From Pedobacter borealis DSM 19626 (GTDB lineage: Bacteria; Bacteroidota; Bacteroidia; Sphingobacteriales; Sphingobacteriaceae), in NCBI RefSeq assembly GCF_000708285.2, contig NZ_JAUG01000035.1, positions 1-43,105 on the forward strand: a stretch of 43,105 nt of DNA. The letters are read 5' to 3'. This document shows positions 10,301 to 18,413 of this stretch, piece by piece (position 1 is the stretch's first letter; the number at the start of each line of letters is the position of its first letter). The notes beneath the pieces were generated by a model. The model made no database searches. It saw only the letters and a program-made list of their open reading frames with translations, and had not been told where the DNA came from. Made by a program: the position numbers and the translations under genes.

Positions 10301-10930
10301 AAATGGATGATGTGAGGCTAAAAGAATAACCTTGTCTTTGTTCTCTTCGAGTAACTGTTCCATTTTGACCAAAACCTCATCTTTGGTACGGCATTCGCAT
10401 TCGCCGTTAGGGTTTGATTTATTGTATGGAAAAACCCACCATTCACTATCGTAAGCAATGATGGTTAATTTATCAGTTAATTTAATGGCCACAGGATCAG
10501 GGCATCCGTTTTCTGGTATTAGCCTCAGTAATGGATCGTTCTGTGCTTTAAGGAAATCATCTTGCGCTTTGATTTTGGCCAAACCTTTGGGGCCAGATTT
10601 ATCCCAATCGTGGTTGCCGGGAACAAAATAAACCGCAGCACCCATTTTACGCATAGGCTCGAATTGGGAACGGAGGATTTTCTTGGTTTCTTCCTCTTCA
10701 ACACTACCTGGCAGGCCCATTCCTGTTGGATAAATATTATCACCCAAATATACAACGGTTGTTTTTTTGGGAAGAATTTGCTTGGCTGCGTTTTTTAAAT
10801 CCTGCATCTGTGCAGGATTCATCTCGCCTGCATCGCCAAAAAGAATTACACGATATTTTACATCATCCTGCGCAAACGCAATGAAGTTGATTAAAAATAA
10901 GATGGTAAAAAGGGTAAATCTTTTAATCAT
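7316..10930 (-). CDS. Envelope fusion protein: metallophosphoesterase, kinase-like region, Omp85-type barrel
   Basis: This 1204-residue protein begins with a signal peptide (1-20, ending AFA-Q). Residues about 25-340 are a calcineurin-like phosphoesterase with all metal motifs: Asp33 (FGDAG), GDN at 63-65, GNHDW at 105-109, His207 (SHHPF) and GHEH at 287-290. Residues about 420-670 form an uncharacterised part with a glycine-rich start (MMGG...RGGG), then DVLLGDWDRHEDQW (568-581) and PRDRDQVFF (598-606), which resembles the catalytic and metal-binding motifs of FAM20/HipA-like kinases. Residues about 855-1204 look like an outer-membrane barrel: LLGYRQFRFAGE (1108-1119) and NLELR match the Omp85 superfamily signature, and the chain ends in Tyr. 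It probably sits in the outer membrane with its enzymatic parts in the periplasm. The phosphatase call is firm, the barrel good, the kinase tentative. Confidence 0.85.
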   Translation of the reverse strand: MIKRFTLFTILFLINFIAFAQDDVKYRVILFGDAGEMNPAQMQDLKNAAKQILPKKTTVVYLGDNIYPTGMGLPGSVEEEETKKILRSQFEPMRKMGAAVYFVPGNHDWDKSGPKGLAKIKAQDDFLKAQNDPLLRLIPENGCPDPVAIKLTDKLTIIAYDSEWWVFPYNKSNPNGECECRTKDEVLVKMEQLLEENKDKVILLASHHPFQSYGPHGGYFNLRNHIFPLTSLDKNLYIPLPVLGSIYPMLRSTLLSPEDLNHPAYKDMIKSVTGVFGDYPNVTYVAGHEHGLQLIKGKQLQVISGSGSKVSPNKGGKTSLFHEMQQGYVVADQLKNNDMRYEYYIYSDTSVKRVYSYIKKFETIPQKVRNRDKPITADSIFVRIKPEYDSVGRFHRAIFGENYRKEYAAKTKVPVLRVSQMMGGLKATQRGGGNQSRSLRLEDKNGKEYVLRSVEKYPEVLLPAALRETFAKDIIKDNMSAQHPFSALVVPELAKAGGIPHSNPIIGWVSPDNNLGEFESAFANTLCLFEEREPTGESDSSPKMDKKLTDDNDNRLDGPAWVKARAFDVLLGDWDRHEDQWRWKETKTKDGSLYSPVPRDRDQVFFRSDGLLQRYTQSSSLLPMMQGYERGIKDINWFLWEGREISSRWTANIDEEEFDKIVKDFCANYNDAVFEKVLKKLPEPSYSLHHDAFLAQMRNRIATLPKLMNQYYHFFNRIVDIEVTNKNELIQITDAENDGLRVKINKISKEGNIKDELFDRKFDPKVTKEIRVYMHNGNDSLILNNKNSNIKLRIIGGKGTKVYDFANSNGSVKLYGRTDKATYHGEDASKIRKIISNDTSNFSYIPKDMYRRNSWLLNAGYNQDDGVLLGLIYKQTNPGFRKQPYGNSQTISFLHSFSTKAFRFNYKGEWLKALGKADFVLKADAYAPNNTQNFFGLGNETSFEEHGDDDDNIRYYRARFNLYQVDASIRWRRPKSTFSVGPSWQYYKYNQEDNQGRFIENPSQLHSSDSLTVRNEKMFAGAFVNFTNNTRDNDLLPTLGSYVDFKLLGYKGVNKYSNSYGQFTASIALYKNLDGRKNFILADRFGGGVTIGKPAFYQALYLGGQGNLLGYRQFRFAGEHTFYNNLELRAKLGDLVSYVLPGQVGLLGFYDVGRVWKRDETSTLWHHGIGGGVYFAPASLTVVRFVMGHSSDGWYPYVSLNFRY

Positions 10931-11096
10931 AGACTCAGCGTTTGTATAAAGGTAGTTATTTTAAAATTTATTTTGTTTCTTGGGTGTTATTCAGTTAAGC
11001 ATCGTTAAACGTTATATCCTTAATCGTAAACTAATACTTAAGAAGTGAGCTTCTCACCATTAAGAAGTTAAGTACATTAAGTTTTTATCATAAGTC

Positions 11097-11173
11097 GTCA
11101 TTTCGAACGGATTGCAACACAGTTGAGAAATTTATTATAGATCTCTCCATTTCGCTACGCTTCAGGAGATGAC
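11097..11173. repeat. Intergenic repeat, type A (short copy 4)
   Basis: It opens GTCATTTCGAACGGATTGC and closes CTTCAGGAGATGAC, with AGATCTCTCCATTTCGCTAC inside, which matches the right half of the copies at 3.7 and 4.5 kb. It lies between the end of the lipoprotein gene and the start of the phosphoesterase/Omp85 gene, both on the minus strand. Confidence 0.65.
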
Positions 11174-11220
11174 TATTAATTTATTGAAGGACGATCGTAT
11201 TAGGACACCACTACCAAAAC

Positions 11221-12132
11221 CTATTTTTTCAATTTAAACAATAAAATGTTTCCTGCCGATAAAGTACCACCTTCGTTAGAGATGTAAAGGTTGCTATCGC
11301 GATCAAATGCAATACCTTCTGGTTGGTTAAACAAGCTAGGATCTAAAGAATAAGTCGCTTTAACTTTGAAATCAGTATCGGTAACAACAAGTACCTTATT
11401 TACTGAAGAAAGTACATACCACTCGTTGGTTTTTTGATTTTTCGCCAATGCCGATGGACGGAACCTTGATTTTGAACTTCCGGATAATTTTTCGATTTCT
11501 TTGTGTGATAGACTAAATTCCCCAGCCGGTGTTAATGCCGCATCAGCACCAAATTTAAAGCCATAAATACTCGAAGCTTTTGCTTTAGAATCAGGTTTGC
11601 TATCTTTGGTGAGGACGTAAATCATACTGTTTTTTTCATCAGCGGCCAAACCTTCATATTCGGCTTTGGGAACCAAATTTTTGATTTTAACCACATCTGC
11701 AACTTCTGGTTTATTGATCTCGCTAATGGGAAAGCTATGCAGTTCGCCATTACTTTTTAACACAATTACAGTGTTATTTAAGATAGCCAGATCTTCATAA
11801 TCGCCTTTGCCACCAAATTTGGTAAATTTCGATTCTTTATCGGTCAAGCCCAGATGAAACAAATCGCCGTCTTCGTCCTGAATCGCAAATACTTCTTTAG
11901 GATCACCGTTATGAAATACAATTCCAGAAATTTCGAATAAATTTTGCGGCATATTATATTTTACAGGATTTGCTAAATCGTAAGGAAAGTTTGATTTTTC
12001 TTCTCCACCTGCCGAAACGGTTTCTGTAGAATCACTTTTTTTATCATCACGGTTCGCATTCACACATGATATACCTAAAAAGGCAACTGAAATTAGCAAG
12101 CTAGAGGCGAGGAAAGTTTTATTGTATTTCAT
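11221..12132 (-). CDS. SdiA-regulated-type lipoprotein with propeller-like repeats
   Basis: From the ATG at 12132 the product is 303 residues. A lipoprotein signal is visible (hydrophobic stretch ASSLLISVAFLGISC, lipidation at that Cys). The rest resembles the SdiA-regulated (YjiK-like) family: blades with ISGIVFHNGDPKEVFAIQDEDG, YEDLAI, AEYEGLAADE, and NQPEGIAFDRDSNLYISNEG. Such proteins fold as beta-propellers; their reaction is unknown. The frame is open upstream to a GTG at 12177, but that start lies inside a hairpin and would put 15 residues before the signal peptide, so 12132 is preferred. It follows ppk1 by 49 bp on the same strand. A role in phosphate or phosphoester metabolism is an inference from context only. 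Confidence 0.8.
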   Translation of the reverse strand: MKYNKTFLASSLLISVAFLGISCVNANRDDKKSDSTETVSAGGEEKSNFPYDLANPVKYNMPQNLFEISGIVFHNGDPKEVFAIQDEDGDLFHLGLTDKESKFTKFGGKGDYEDLAILNNTVIVLKSNGELHSFPISEINKPEVADVVKIKNLVPKAEYEGLAADEKNSMIYVLTKDSKPDSKAKASSIYGFKFGADAALTPAGEFSLSHKEIEKLSGSSKSRFRPSALAKNQKTNEWYVLSSVNKVLVVTDTDFKVKATYSLDPSLFNQPEGIAFDRDSNLYISNEGGTLSAGNILLFKLKK

Positions 12133-12154
12133 AAGGATAAAATTTAAATGTCCA

Positions 12155-12176
12155 TGGTCTGTGTCCCCACAGACCA
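12155..12176 (-). terminator. Perfect 9-bp hairpin just after the ppk1 stop codon
   Basis: TGGTCTGTG and CACAGACCA pair perfectly around a 4-nt loop, starting 5 nt after the ppk1 stop. On the minus strand no immediate U-tract follows, so it may be a partial terminator or a transcript-end stabiliser that uncouples the lipoprotein gene from ppk1. It overlaps the alternative GTG start of the downstream frame. Confidence 0.55.
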
Positions 12177-12181
12177 CGGCG

Positions 12182-14221
12182 TTATTTATTTTTTAATAAT
12201 TGATAAATATCATGTTGAGACTCTACAGAAGTCCTGCTACTTTTAACAGGGATATTATCCATGTTTTCATCTATACAAACCGCCTGCACATTATCTTGTT
12301 TTTGGATTTCGATAATATCTATCATTTCTTGCTTAATCTGCTCGTTATGAATCGGAAAGCAAACTTCAATTCTTCTATAAATATTCCGGTTCATCCAATC
12401 GGCAGAGCCGAGGTATACATCGTTTTTACCTAAATTATTAAAAATAAAAACACGTCCGTGCTCTAAATAACGATCTACAATACGGGTAACCTTAATGTTT
12501 TCGCTCATTCCTGGTACACCTGGAATTAAGCGACAAATGCTCCGTACAATCAGTTCGATCTTTACGCCTGCCGATGATGCTTCGTAAAGTTTGTCGATTA
12601 AAACCTTTTCTTCGAGATTATTCATTTTAATGGTAATACCTGATGGTTTACCTTGTTTGGCATGTTCAATTTCGCGATCTATCAAATCAAGAAAAACTTG
12701 CTGCAGATTAAACTGTGCTACCAATAAATGGTTAAATTTAATCAGATCGGCAGAAGTAGGTTTAACCCTTTTGGCTAGAAAAATAAAAAGCAGCTCTACC
12801 TCACGCAGCATTTCTTTATTGGCCGTCATTAAAATATGATCGGTATAAAAAGCTGCCGTGCTTTCGTTAAAGTTTCCGGTAGCAAACAGACCAGAATAAC
12901 GCATTCTGTTACCTGTTTGGCGTTTCACTAAAGCAACTTTGGCATGAACTTTTAAAGCGGTTACACTATAAATAATATCAACACCTACCTCCTTCATTTT
13001 CTTAGCCCACTTGATGTTGTTGGCCTCATCAAAACGAGCTTTGAGCTCGACCAAAACGGTCACTTTTTTGCCGTTTTTTGCAGCGCTGATTAAAGCGTTA
13101 ACAATTTTCGAATCGCTGGCTACACGATAAAGCGTAACATAGATTTCCCGAACCTCAGCATCAATAGCCGCTTCGTTAAAAAAACGCAATACACTATCAT
13201 AACTCTGGTAAGGCGTGTGTACAATGATGTCGTTTTTATAAATGGCCTCGGTTAAAGATCCATCTATGAGGTCGGTATTGCAGATTTTTGGCCAGTTTTG
13301 GTTGGATAATTTTGGCGAATTAACCGGAAAACCCATAAAATCTTTCAGGTTATGGTACTGTCCGCCTTCCATCCTATTGGCTTTTTTTAAATTGAAAAGC
13401 TTTTTGAGCAATTCGAAAACGTTGGCCGGTATACCTGGCTGGTGAAGAAAACGTGTAGCCAAACCCGAATCGCGTTTAAGCAACTGCTTCTCCAATTGTT
13501 CGGATAAACTGCCCGAATATTCGTCTTTCAGGTCAATTTCGGCATCTCTGGTAATTTTAAAACTATAACAGCCCGTAACTTTATTTTCAGGAAAAATACG
13601 GCCTAAATGAAATCGTACTATATCATCCAGAAAAACAATAAAAGTTTCATTACCTGATTCGACCTTATAAAAACGGGGTAACTGGTTGGAAGGAATATTT
13701 AAAATAACAACTTCAGCATCTTCTTTCTTTTTTAGCGTAATCAGAAAGTACAGTTCATTATTTGAAGGAAAGAAATTGGTATCAGCATTAATGTAAACAG
13801 GCTGCAAAAAGGCCATTACCTGACTCAAAAAATACCGGGTTATATTTTTCTGAATTTCTACAGGGAATGGTTGTCCATAAATTAAGTTTATCTTATTCTC
13901 TTTAAGCAAGGGAATAAGGTCTGATTTAAGTACCTTACCGTAACGCTGCTGCTGTTCTGAAATAAGCAAATTGGCCGTATTGAGCAAATTATCGTCAATC
14001 TGGATATCGGTGTCTTCCTTATTGCTCAATTTCTCTAAAGCGAGTAACACGGGCATCCTTACACGATAAAACTCGTCGAGATTGGAAGAAAATATCGACA
14101 AAAACTTAATGCGTTCTAAAAGTGGAACGGTACTTCGCTCGGCTTCCATCAAAATACGCTCGTTAAACTTTAACCAGCTTAAATCTCTATTAAAAAAAGA
14201 GGTTTCTACTATCTGTTCCAT
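12182..14221 (-). CDS. ppk1: Polyphosphate kinase 1
   Basis: This 679-residue protein is PPK1, which reversibly builds polyphosphate from the gamma-phosphate of ATP. Seen features: the N-terminal NRDLSWLKFNERIL (11-24) and SNLDEFYRVR (46-55), the middle VELKARFDEANNIKWA (391-406), the phosphorylated histidine His426 in ALKVHAKVAL, and the second conserved histidine His588 in VDRYLEHGRVF. The GTGNYN-type segment reads FATGNFNESTA (446-456). Length is typical. Its ATG shares a base with the stop codon of the upstream HD-Pycsar gene (TAATG on the minus strand), so translation is probably coupled. A lipoprotein gene follows 49 bp behind, after a hairpin. Confidence 0.97.
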   Translation of the reverse strand: MEQIVETSFFNRDLSWLKFNERILMEAERSTVPLLERIKFLSIFSSNLDEFYRVRMPVLLALEKLSNKEDTDIQIDDNLLNTANLLISEQQQRYGKVLKSDLIPLLKENKINLIYGQPFPVEIQKNITRYFLSQVMAFLQPVYINADTNFFPSNNELYFLITLKKKEDAEVVILNIPSNQLPRFYKVESGNETFIVFLDDIVRFHLGRIFPENKVTGCYSFKITRDAEIDLKDEYSGSLSEQLEKQLLKRDSGLATRFLHQPGIPANVFELLKKLFNLKKANRMEGGQYHNLKDFMGFPVNSPKLSNQNWPKICNTDLIDGSLTEAIYKNDIIVHTPYQSYDSVLRFFNEAAIDAEVREIYVTLYRVASDSKIVNALISAAKNGKKVTVLVELKARFDEANNIKWAKKMKEVGVDIIYSVTALKVHAKVALVKRQTGNRMRYSGLFATGNFNESTAAFYTDHILMTANKEMLREVELLFIFLAKRVKPTSADLIKFNHLLVAQFNLQQVFLDLIDREIEHAKQGKPSGITIKMNNLEEKVLIDKLYEASSAGVKIELIVRSICRLIPGVPGMSENIKVTRIVDRYLEHGRVFIFNNLGKNDVYLGSADWMNRNIYRRIEVCFPIHNEQIKQEMIDIIEIQKQDNVQAVCIDENMDNIPVKSSRTSVESQHDIYQLLKNK

Positions 14222-15441
14222 TAAAGTTTACCGTAAGCTGCGTAAGCAATTACAAATGCAAATACTGCTGCAATTAAACCAAACATGAAAATATTGTAAG
14301 CCAGGCGGATCAGTTTATACTTTCTGCCCAAAACTACGCCTTGCGAGTATACGTCGGTGATTAAGGTACCATATAAAAAGTCTTTATCGTTCATCACCTT
14401 AATCATACCATCGGTATAACTGGGTAAGCTCATTTTATAAAAGTTACCGAAAAACAATAAGTTTACTTTTTTCTTATCCATATCTTCTTGCGTAAACTCT
14501 CCCTTGGGGATAGACGGGCGTGTTGATAAAATAGAAACCACCACACAGGTTAAACTCACTATTAACAAAATAAATGTGGGGATAATCAAGTTGCCATGGT
14601 CTTCCAATCGCCTAAGCAACAAACTCACGATCAAGGAAAGCATGATCGAATTTACGGTGATCAGGATATGCGCTTTATTATCGGCCATATCACTCAGGCG
14701 TTGGTTATTGGCTGAGGTAATCCTAAACATGGTTTCGATACCTTTATCGGGCCGATCGTCTTTGTCTTTCTTTTTTTTATCCTTCTCTTTCACAATGACA
14801 GGGGCAAAATTTACAGGTTCTGCCAATTCGGTACTAATTTCTTCCTGCGATGTTAATTTACTTTTCAGTTTATCGATATTCTTCTGTTTCTGATCGCTCA
14901 ACAACAGATTGGCATAATCGGTATGGTAATGATGTGATTCCATAAACTGGATATCTTTTTTACGCCAATCTAATTTACTGATATCTTTTTTATAGATCAG
15001 TTCATTTTCCTTGTGCATCAATTTCCCTTTTGCGCGGAAATCGGGCAAACCTAAATGGAACAGATCTGCATCGCAAATGATTTTATCAATTTCATTTTTA
15101 GGGTTCTGAGGAATTTTAGTGGCCAATATTGCACTTTTAACATGGTCACGGATTTCTTGATTGACCTGATGTTTCGCTAAAAAATGATCAGCCAGTTCTG
15201 CTCCTTTTGCTTCGTGGTTTAATGCATCTTCAAAATATCCCGTATCGTGAAAATAGGCCGCAACGGTTACAGAGAAAAAATCCTGTTCATTAAGCTGGTA
15301 ATGATTGGCGATTTGCTGTGCAGCATTTACCACTTCTTGCGTATGTCCGAGGTTATGATAAACCAGACGGGGATCGTTATGGGTATGGAAGTAATCGCCA
15401 ACGTGCTTTTCTACATCTTCCTGCAATTTTTTATAGTTCAT
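14221..15441 (-). CDS. HD phosphohydrolase fused to a Pycsar-type transmembrane effector domain
   Basis: This 406-residue protein joins two parts. Residues 1-180 are an HD domain: His29 and His33 (YHNLGHT), His65-Asp66 (YFHDTGY), His76, and Asp124/Asp126 (CDADLFHLG). A lysine/aspartate-rich linker (about 185-235) leads to a domain of the Pycsar effector type (formerly DUF5706) with the motif MADNKAHILI before the first membrane helix. Predicted helices lie at about 258-277, 285-306 and 381-402. Known Pycsar effectors act with a pyrimidine cyclase in phage defence; no cyclase gene is present here. Fusion with an HD hydrolase and coupling to ppk1 suggest instead a membrane nucleotide- or phosphate-signalling role. 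That is inference. It is the first gene of its operon. Confidence 0.88.
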   Translation of the reverse strand: MNYKKLQEDVEKHVGDYFHTHNDPRLVYHNLGHTQEVVNAAQQIANHYQLNEQDFFSVTVAAYFHDTGYFEDALNHEAKGAELADHFLAKHQVNQEIRDHVKSAILATKIPQNPKNEIDKIICDADLFHLGLPDFRAKGKLMHKENELIYKKDISKLDWRKKDIQFMESHHYHTDYANLLLSDQKQKNIDKLKSKLTSQEEISTELAEPVNFAPVIVKEKDKKKKDKDDRPDKGIETMFRITSANNQRLSDMADNKAHILITVNSIMLSLIVSLLLRRLEDHGNLIIPTFILLIVSLTCVVVSILSTRPSIPKGEFTQEDMDKKKVNLLFFGNFYKMSLPSYTDGMIKVMNDKDFLYGTLITDVYSQGVVLGRKYKLIRLAYNIFMFGLIAAVFAFVIAYAAYGKL

Positions 15442-15945
15442 GAGTGTATTCGGGGTTGCGGTAATTTAATATGACGATGGAAATGCATTTCTTGAAAATG
15501 TTTAAGCTGAAAACTGTATATTTTTTTTTATGATTATAAAATTACGCTAATTTTTTAAAAACAATGCTGATCTCCTCTTAACAATAATAATGCCTTGTTT
15601 ATTTTACAATTAGATTTAGAAATGATCGAGTTTAGCACTATAATCTCCTGCAACTAGGTTATTTCTTGTTAAAAAAAGATTATAATTTGATATAAATAGC
15701 ACATTCATTAGCTTCAGAAAATTCTAATTTGCACTTATTAGCTTGTAGTTGATAAACAATAGTATTTTGAGTTGGCATTAATAACCTAAACCTGAATGAT
15801 AGCAATTATGGTATTTATAATTGTTAATACATTTTAGCGCTTACAAGTTGGTTTGCTTATTCTAAAAACTGGCCTCGAATTTTACAAAACCAAATATAAA
15901 AGATACAAAACACTATACAGTATCCAAACTTTTCCCGAATAAATA
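15442..15945. other. AT-rich divergent intergenic region
   Basis: About 500 bp separate the divergent HD-Pycsar and alpha-galactosidase genes. It is very AT-rich with no repeat of the type A or B kind and no credible small gene. Just before the GH36 gene the odd palindrome ATACAGTAT (about 15914-15922) may be a control site. At 15650-15661 the text GCAACTAGGTTA is a half match to the proposed GntR operator. No confident -7/-33 pair was found. Confidence 0.4.
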
Positions 15946-18129
15946 ATGAAAAGAAAAACTACTTTTTTTTTACTCTCAATGGCAATCGGCTTAAACAGCT
16001 TAGCGCAGAAAACGATAGAAATTGCTACAAAAAACAATGTACTGATCTTAGAAACAGATCGTGATAACACTTTATTATCGACTTACCTTGGCAAAAAACT
16101 AGACAATGCGAGCGAATACCCAAGTATACAAGCATTAGATAAATACAAACCCGGCTCTGATGACCTTTTAAATAAACGTGAAGCATACATTGCTTCCGGC
16201 TCGCTTAATTTATTAGAACCGGCATTAACCGTAACCCATGCTGATGGGAACAAATCTACTGTATTAACATTTTCGGATGTAAAAACCGAACAACTGGATC
16301 AGAACAGAAAATTAACCAGCATAATCCTTAAAGATTTAAAATACAACTTTCAGGTTACTTTAAAATACCTGGCCTATTTTAATGAAAACGTAATTGAGCA
16401 ATGGGCCGAAATTGAACATAAAGAAAAAGGCACAATAGTACTAAACAAGTATGCTTCGGCAAATATTACTCTGAGTGGAAAAAAATTCTTCCTTAAAAAC
16501 CAGTATAGTGGTGCTACACGCGAAATGCGATCGGAAGAACAGCAATTGCTGCATGGCATAAAAACCATCGATTCGAAACTAGGAACCAGAACAAACCTGC
16601 TTCATTCTTCTTCGTTTATGGTTTCGATAGATCAGCCTGCGACTGAGGATACGGGCGAAGTAATTGCCGGATCATTAGCATGGACAGGAAACTTTAAGCT
16701 GGATTTTGAAACTTTCGATGAATATTACCTCCGCGTAACTGCCGGGATTAATAATTTTTCGTCGAACTATACTTTAAAGGCTGGCGAAAACTTCATTACT
16801 CCCCGCTTTATTTATACCTATTCATCGGCAGGAAAAGGTTTAGCCAGCAGAAATTTGCATGATTGGGCCAGAAATTATCAAATATTAGATGGAAAGGGCG
16901 AAAGATCTACCATCTTAAACAACTGGGAAACCACTTATTTCGATTTTAATGACGAGAAATTAAACGAATTAACAAAAGATACCAAAAAGTTAGGGGTTGA
17001 TGTTTTTTTATTAGACGATGGCTGGTTTGGAAATAAATACCCACGCAATGGATCTACTTCTGGCCTGGGAGATTGGCAGTATAACAAACAAAAATTAAAA
17101 AATGGCATCAGCGCTTTGGGTAAAGAAGCCACAGCAAGTGGTGTAAAATTTGGTATCTGGATAGAACCCGAAATGGTTAACCCTAAAAGCGAACTTTATG
17201 AGAACCATCCCGATTGGATTATCAGACAGCCTGAAAGAAAAGAATATTACATGCGCAACCAGTTGGTGTTGGATTTAACCAACCCTAAGGTTCAAGATTT
17301 TGTATATAAAACAGTAGATGATCTTTTTAAGGAAGTGCCAGAAATAGCCTTCATTAAATGGGATTGTAACTCCTTAATATACAACGCCAACTCTCCTACC
17401 TTAAAAAACCAGGATCATTTTTATCTTGAATATATCAGGGGATTAAACAGCGTATTGGATAGGATTAGAAAAAAATACCCTAAAACACCAATGATGCTGT
17501 GTGCTGGAGGCGGTTCGAGGGTAGATTATGCTGCATTACAGCATTTCACCGAATTTTGGCCCAGCGACAATACCAATCCATACGACCGCATCTTTATTCA
17601 ATGGGAATATTCGTATTATTTCCCTTCTATTGCTGTAGATAACCACATTACCGATATGGGTAAACAGCCTATTAAATTTAAAACAGATGTGGCCATGATG
17701 GGAAAACTTGGTTATGATGTACGTGTAAATGAGCTCAGTAAAAATGATTTGCTTTTTAGTCAGAATGCCGTTAAAACCTATAATGGCTTTAAAGATATTA
17801 TCTGGCATGGTCAGCAATACCGCTTACAGGATCCTTACGAAAACAAAATAGCTTCAATTGCTTACGTAAACGAAGCAAAAGACCAGGCTATTGTTTTTAA
17901 CTATCATGTGGCCACCCTTTTTACTAATGGTGTGATATTACCAATTAAACTTAAAGGGTTAGACCCCGTTAAAAGATATAAAATAGAAGAAATTAATCTA
18001 TACCCAGGTGCTAAATCGCCAATTGACAGTACTAAAGTTTACTCTGGCGACTTTTTAATGAAGGTAGGCTTTAATCCGGAAGCCAATGCTTATAGAACCA
18101 GCGTGGTTTTAAAGATACAGGCGATATAA
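15946..18129 (+). CDS. Secreted GH36-type alpha-galactosidase
   Basis: This 727-residue enzyme should cleave terminal alpha-galactose from oligosaccharides. A signal peptide ends at about LNSLA-Q (residue 20), so it acts in the periplasm or beyond. The GH36 catalytic core is clear: LLDDGWFG (355-362), FGIWIEPEMVNP (402-413), the nucleophile Asp473 in IKWDCN, CAGGGSRVD (519-527) and the acid/base Asp541 in WPSDNTNPYDR. The N-terminal beta-sandwich and C-terminal sheet domain are both present, and length is standard. It stands alone on the plus strand facing the ROK kinase gene, with a terminator 30 bp behind it. It lies 7 kb from the SusCD genes, and glycan context supports its role. Confidence 0.93.
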   Translation: MKRKTTFFLLSMAIGLNSLAQKTIEIATKNNVLILETDRDNTLLSTYLGKKLDNASEYPSIQALDKYKPGSDDLLNKREAYIASGSLNLLEPALTVTHADGNKSTVLTFSDVKTEQLDQNRKLTSIILKDLKYNFQVTLKYLAYFNENVIEQWAEIEHKEKGTIVLNKYASANITLSGKKFFLKNQYSGATREMRSEEQQLLHGIKTIDSKLGTRTNLLHSSSFMVSIDQPATEDTGEVIAGSLAWTGNFKLDFETFDEYYLRVTAGINNFSSNYTLKAGENFITPRFIYTYSSAGKGLASRNLHDWARNYQILDGKGERSTILNNWETTYFDFNDEKLNELTKDTKKLGVDVFLLDDGWFGNKYPRNGSTSGLGDWQYNKQKLKNGISALGKEATASGVKFGIWIEPEMVNPKSELYENHPDWIIRQPERKEYYMRNQLVLDLTNPKVQDFVYKTVDDLFKEVPEIAFIKWDCNSLIYNANSPTLKNQDHFYLEYIRGLNSVLDRIRKKYPKTPMMLCAGGGSRVDYAALQHFTEFWPSDNTNPYDRIFIQWEYSYYFPSIAVDNHITDMGKQPIKFKTDVAMMGKLGYDVRVNELSKNDLLFSQNAVKTYNGFKDIIWHGQQYRLQDPYENKIASIAYVNEAKDQAIVFNYHVATLFTNGVILPIKLKGLDPVKRYKIEEINLYPGAKSPIDSTKVYSGDFLMKVGFNPEANAYRTSVVLKIQAI

Positions 18130-18158
18130 ACTGTTTAAAAACATAAGCTCTAGATATT

Positions 18159-18186
18159 AAGGGTGGCTTATCGCCTCCCTTTTTTT
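18159..18186 (+). terminator. Rho-independent terminator behind the alpha-galactosidase gene
   Basis: AAGGGTGGC and GCCTCCCTT pair with one internal mismatch around a 5-nt loop, followed by a run of T. It lies 30 bp after the stop codon and reads in the plus direction. Confidence 0.8.
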
Positions 18187-18215
18187 GATTAAAAATCGAT
18201 TTCAACTCACATGCT

Positions 18216-18327
18216 GTCATGTTGAGCCTGTCGAAACACCTTCAAGAGTATTTAAACGAGTCCTTCGACAGGCTCTCCACAGGAGTCCTTTGGACAGGAT
18301 GACAAATCTATATTTATGATACAACCT
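18216..18327. repeat. Intergenic repeat, type B (copy 2)
   Basis: It contains the perfect 12-bp inverted pair GAGCCTGTCGAA (18224-18235) and TTCGACAGGCTC (18264-18275). GGAGTCCTTTGGACAGGATG follows, then TATTTATGATACAACCT. It lies between the convergent GH36 and ROK genes. The block order equals the copy at 25184-25294. Confidence 0.8.
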
Positions 18328-18413
18328 CTTTTTTAAAATTAAATACTTTTTGTTCTTGCTTATTTGCCGCAAGGGATTCAGATTCAAATCAGTACTATTC
18401 TTTTTCTGACGAA

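Noticed and set aside
12133..12177. Upstream GTG start of the SdiA-regulated-type lipoprotein
   Set aside because: It falls inside a stable hairpin and would place 15 unrelated residues before the signal peptide.
14221..15441. Complete Pycsar phage-defence system
   Set aside because: The effector-type membrane domain is present, but no cyclase gene lies nearby and the partner is ppk1, a housekeeping enzyme.
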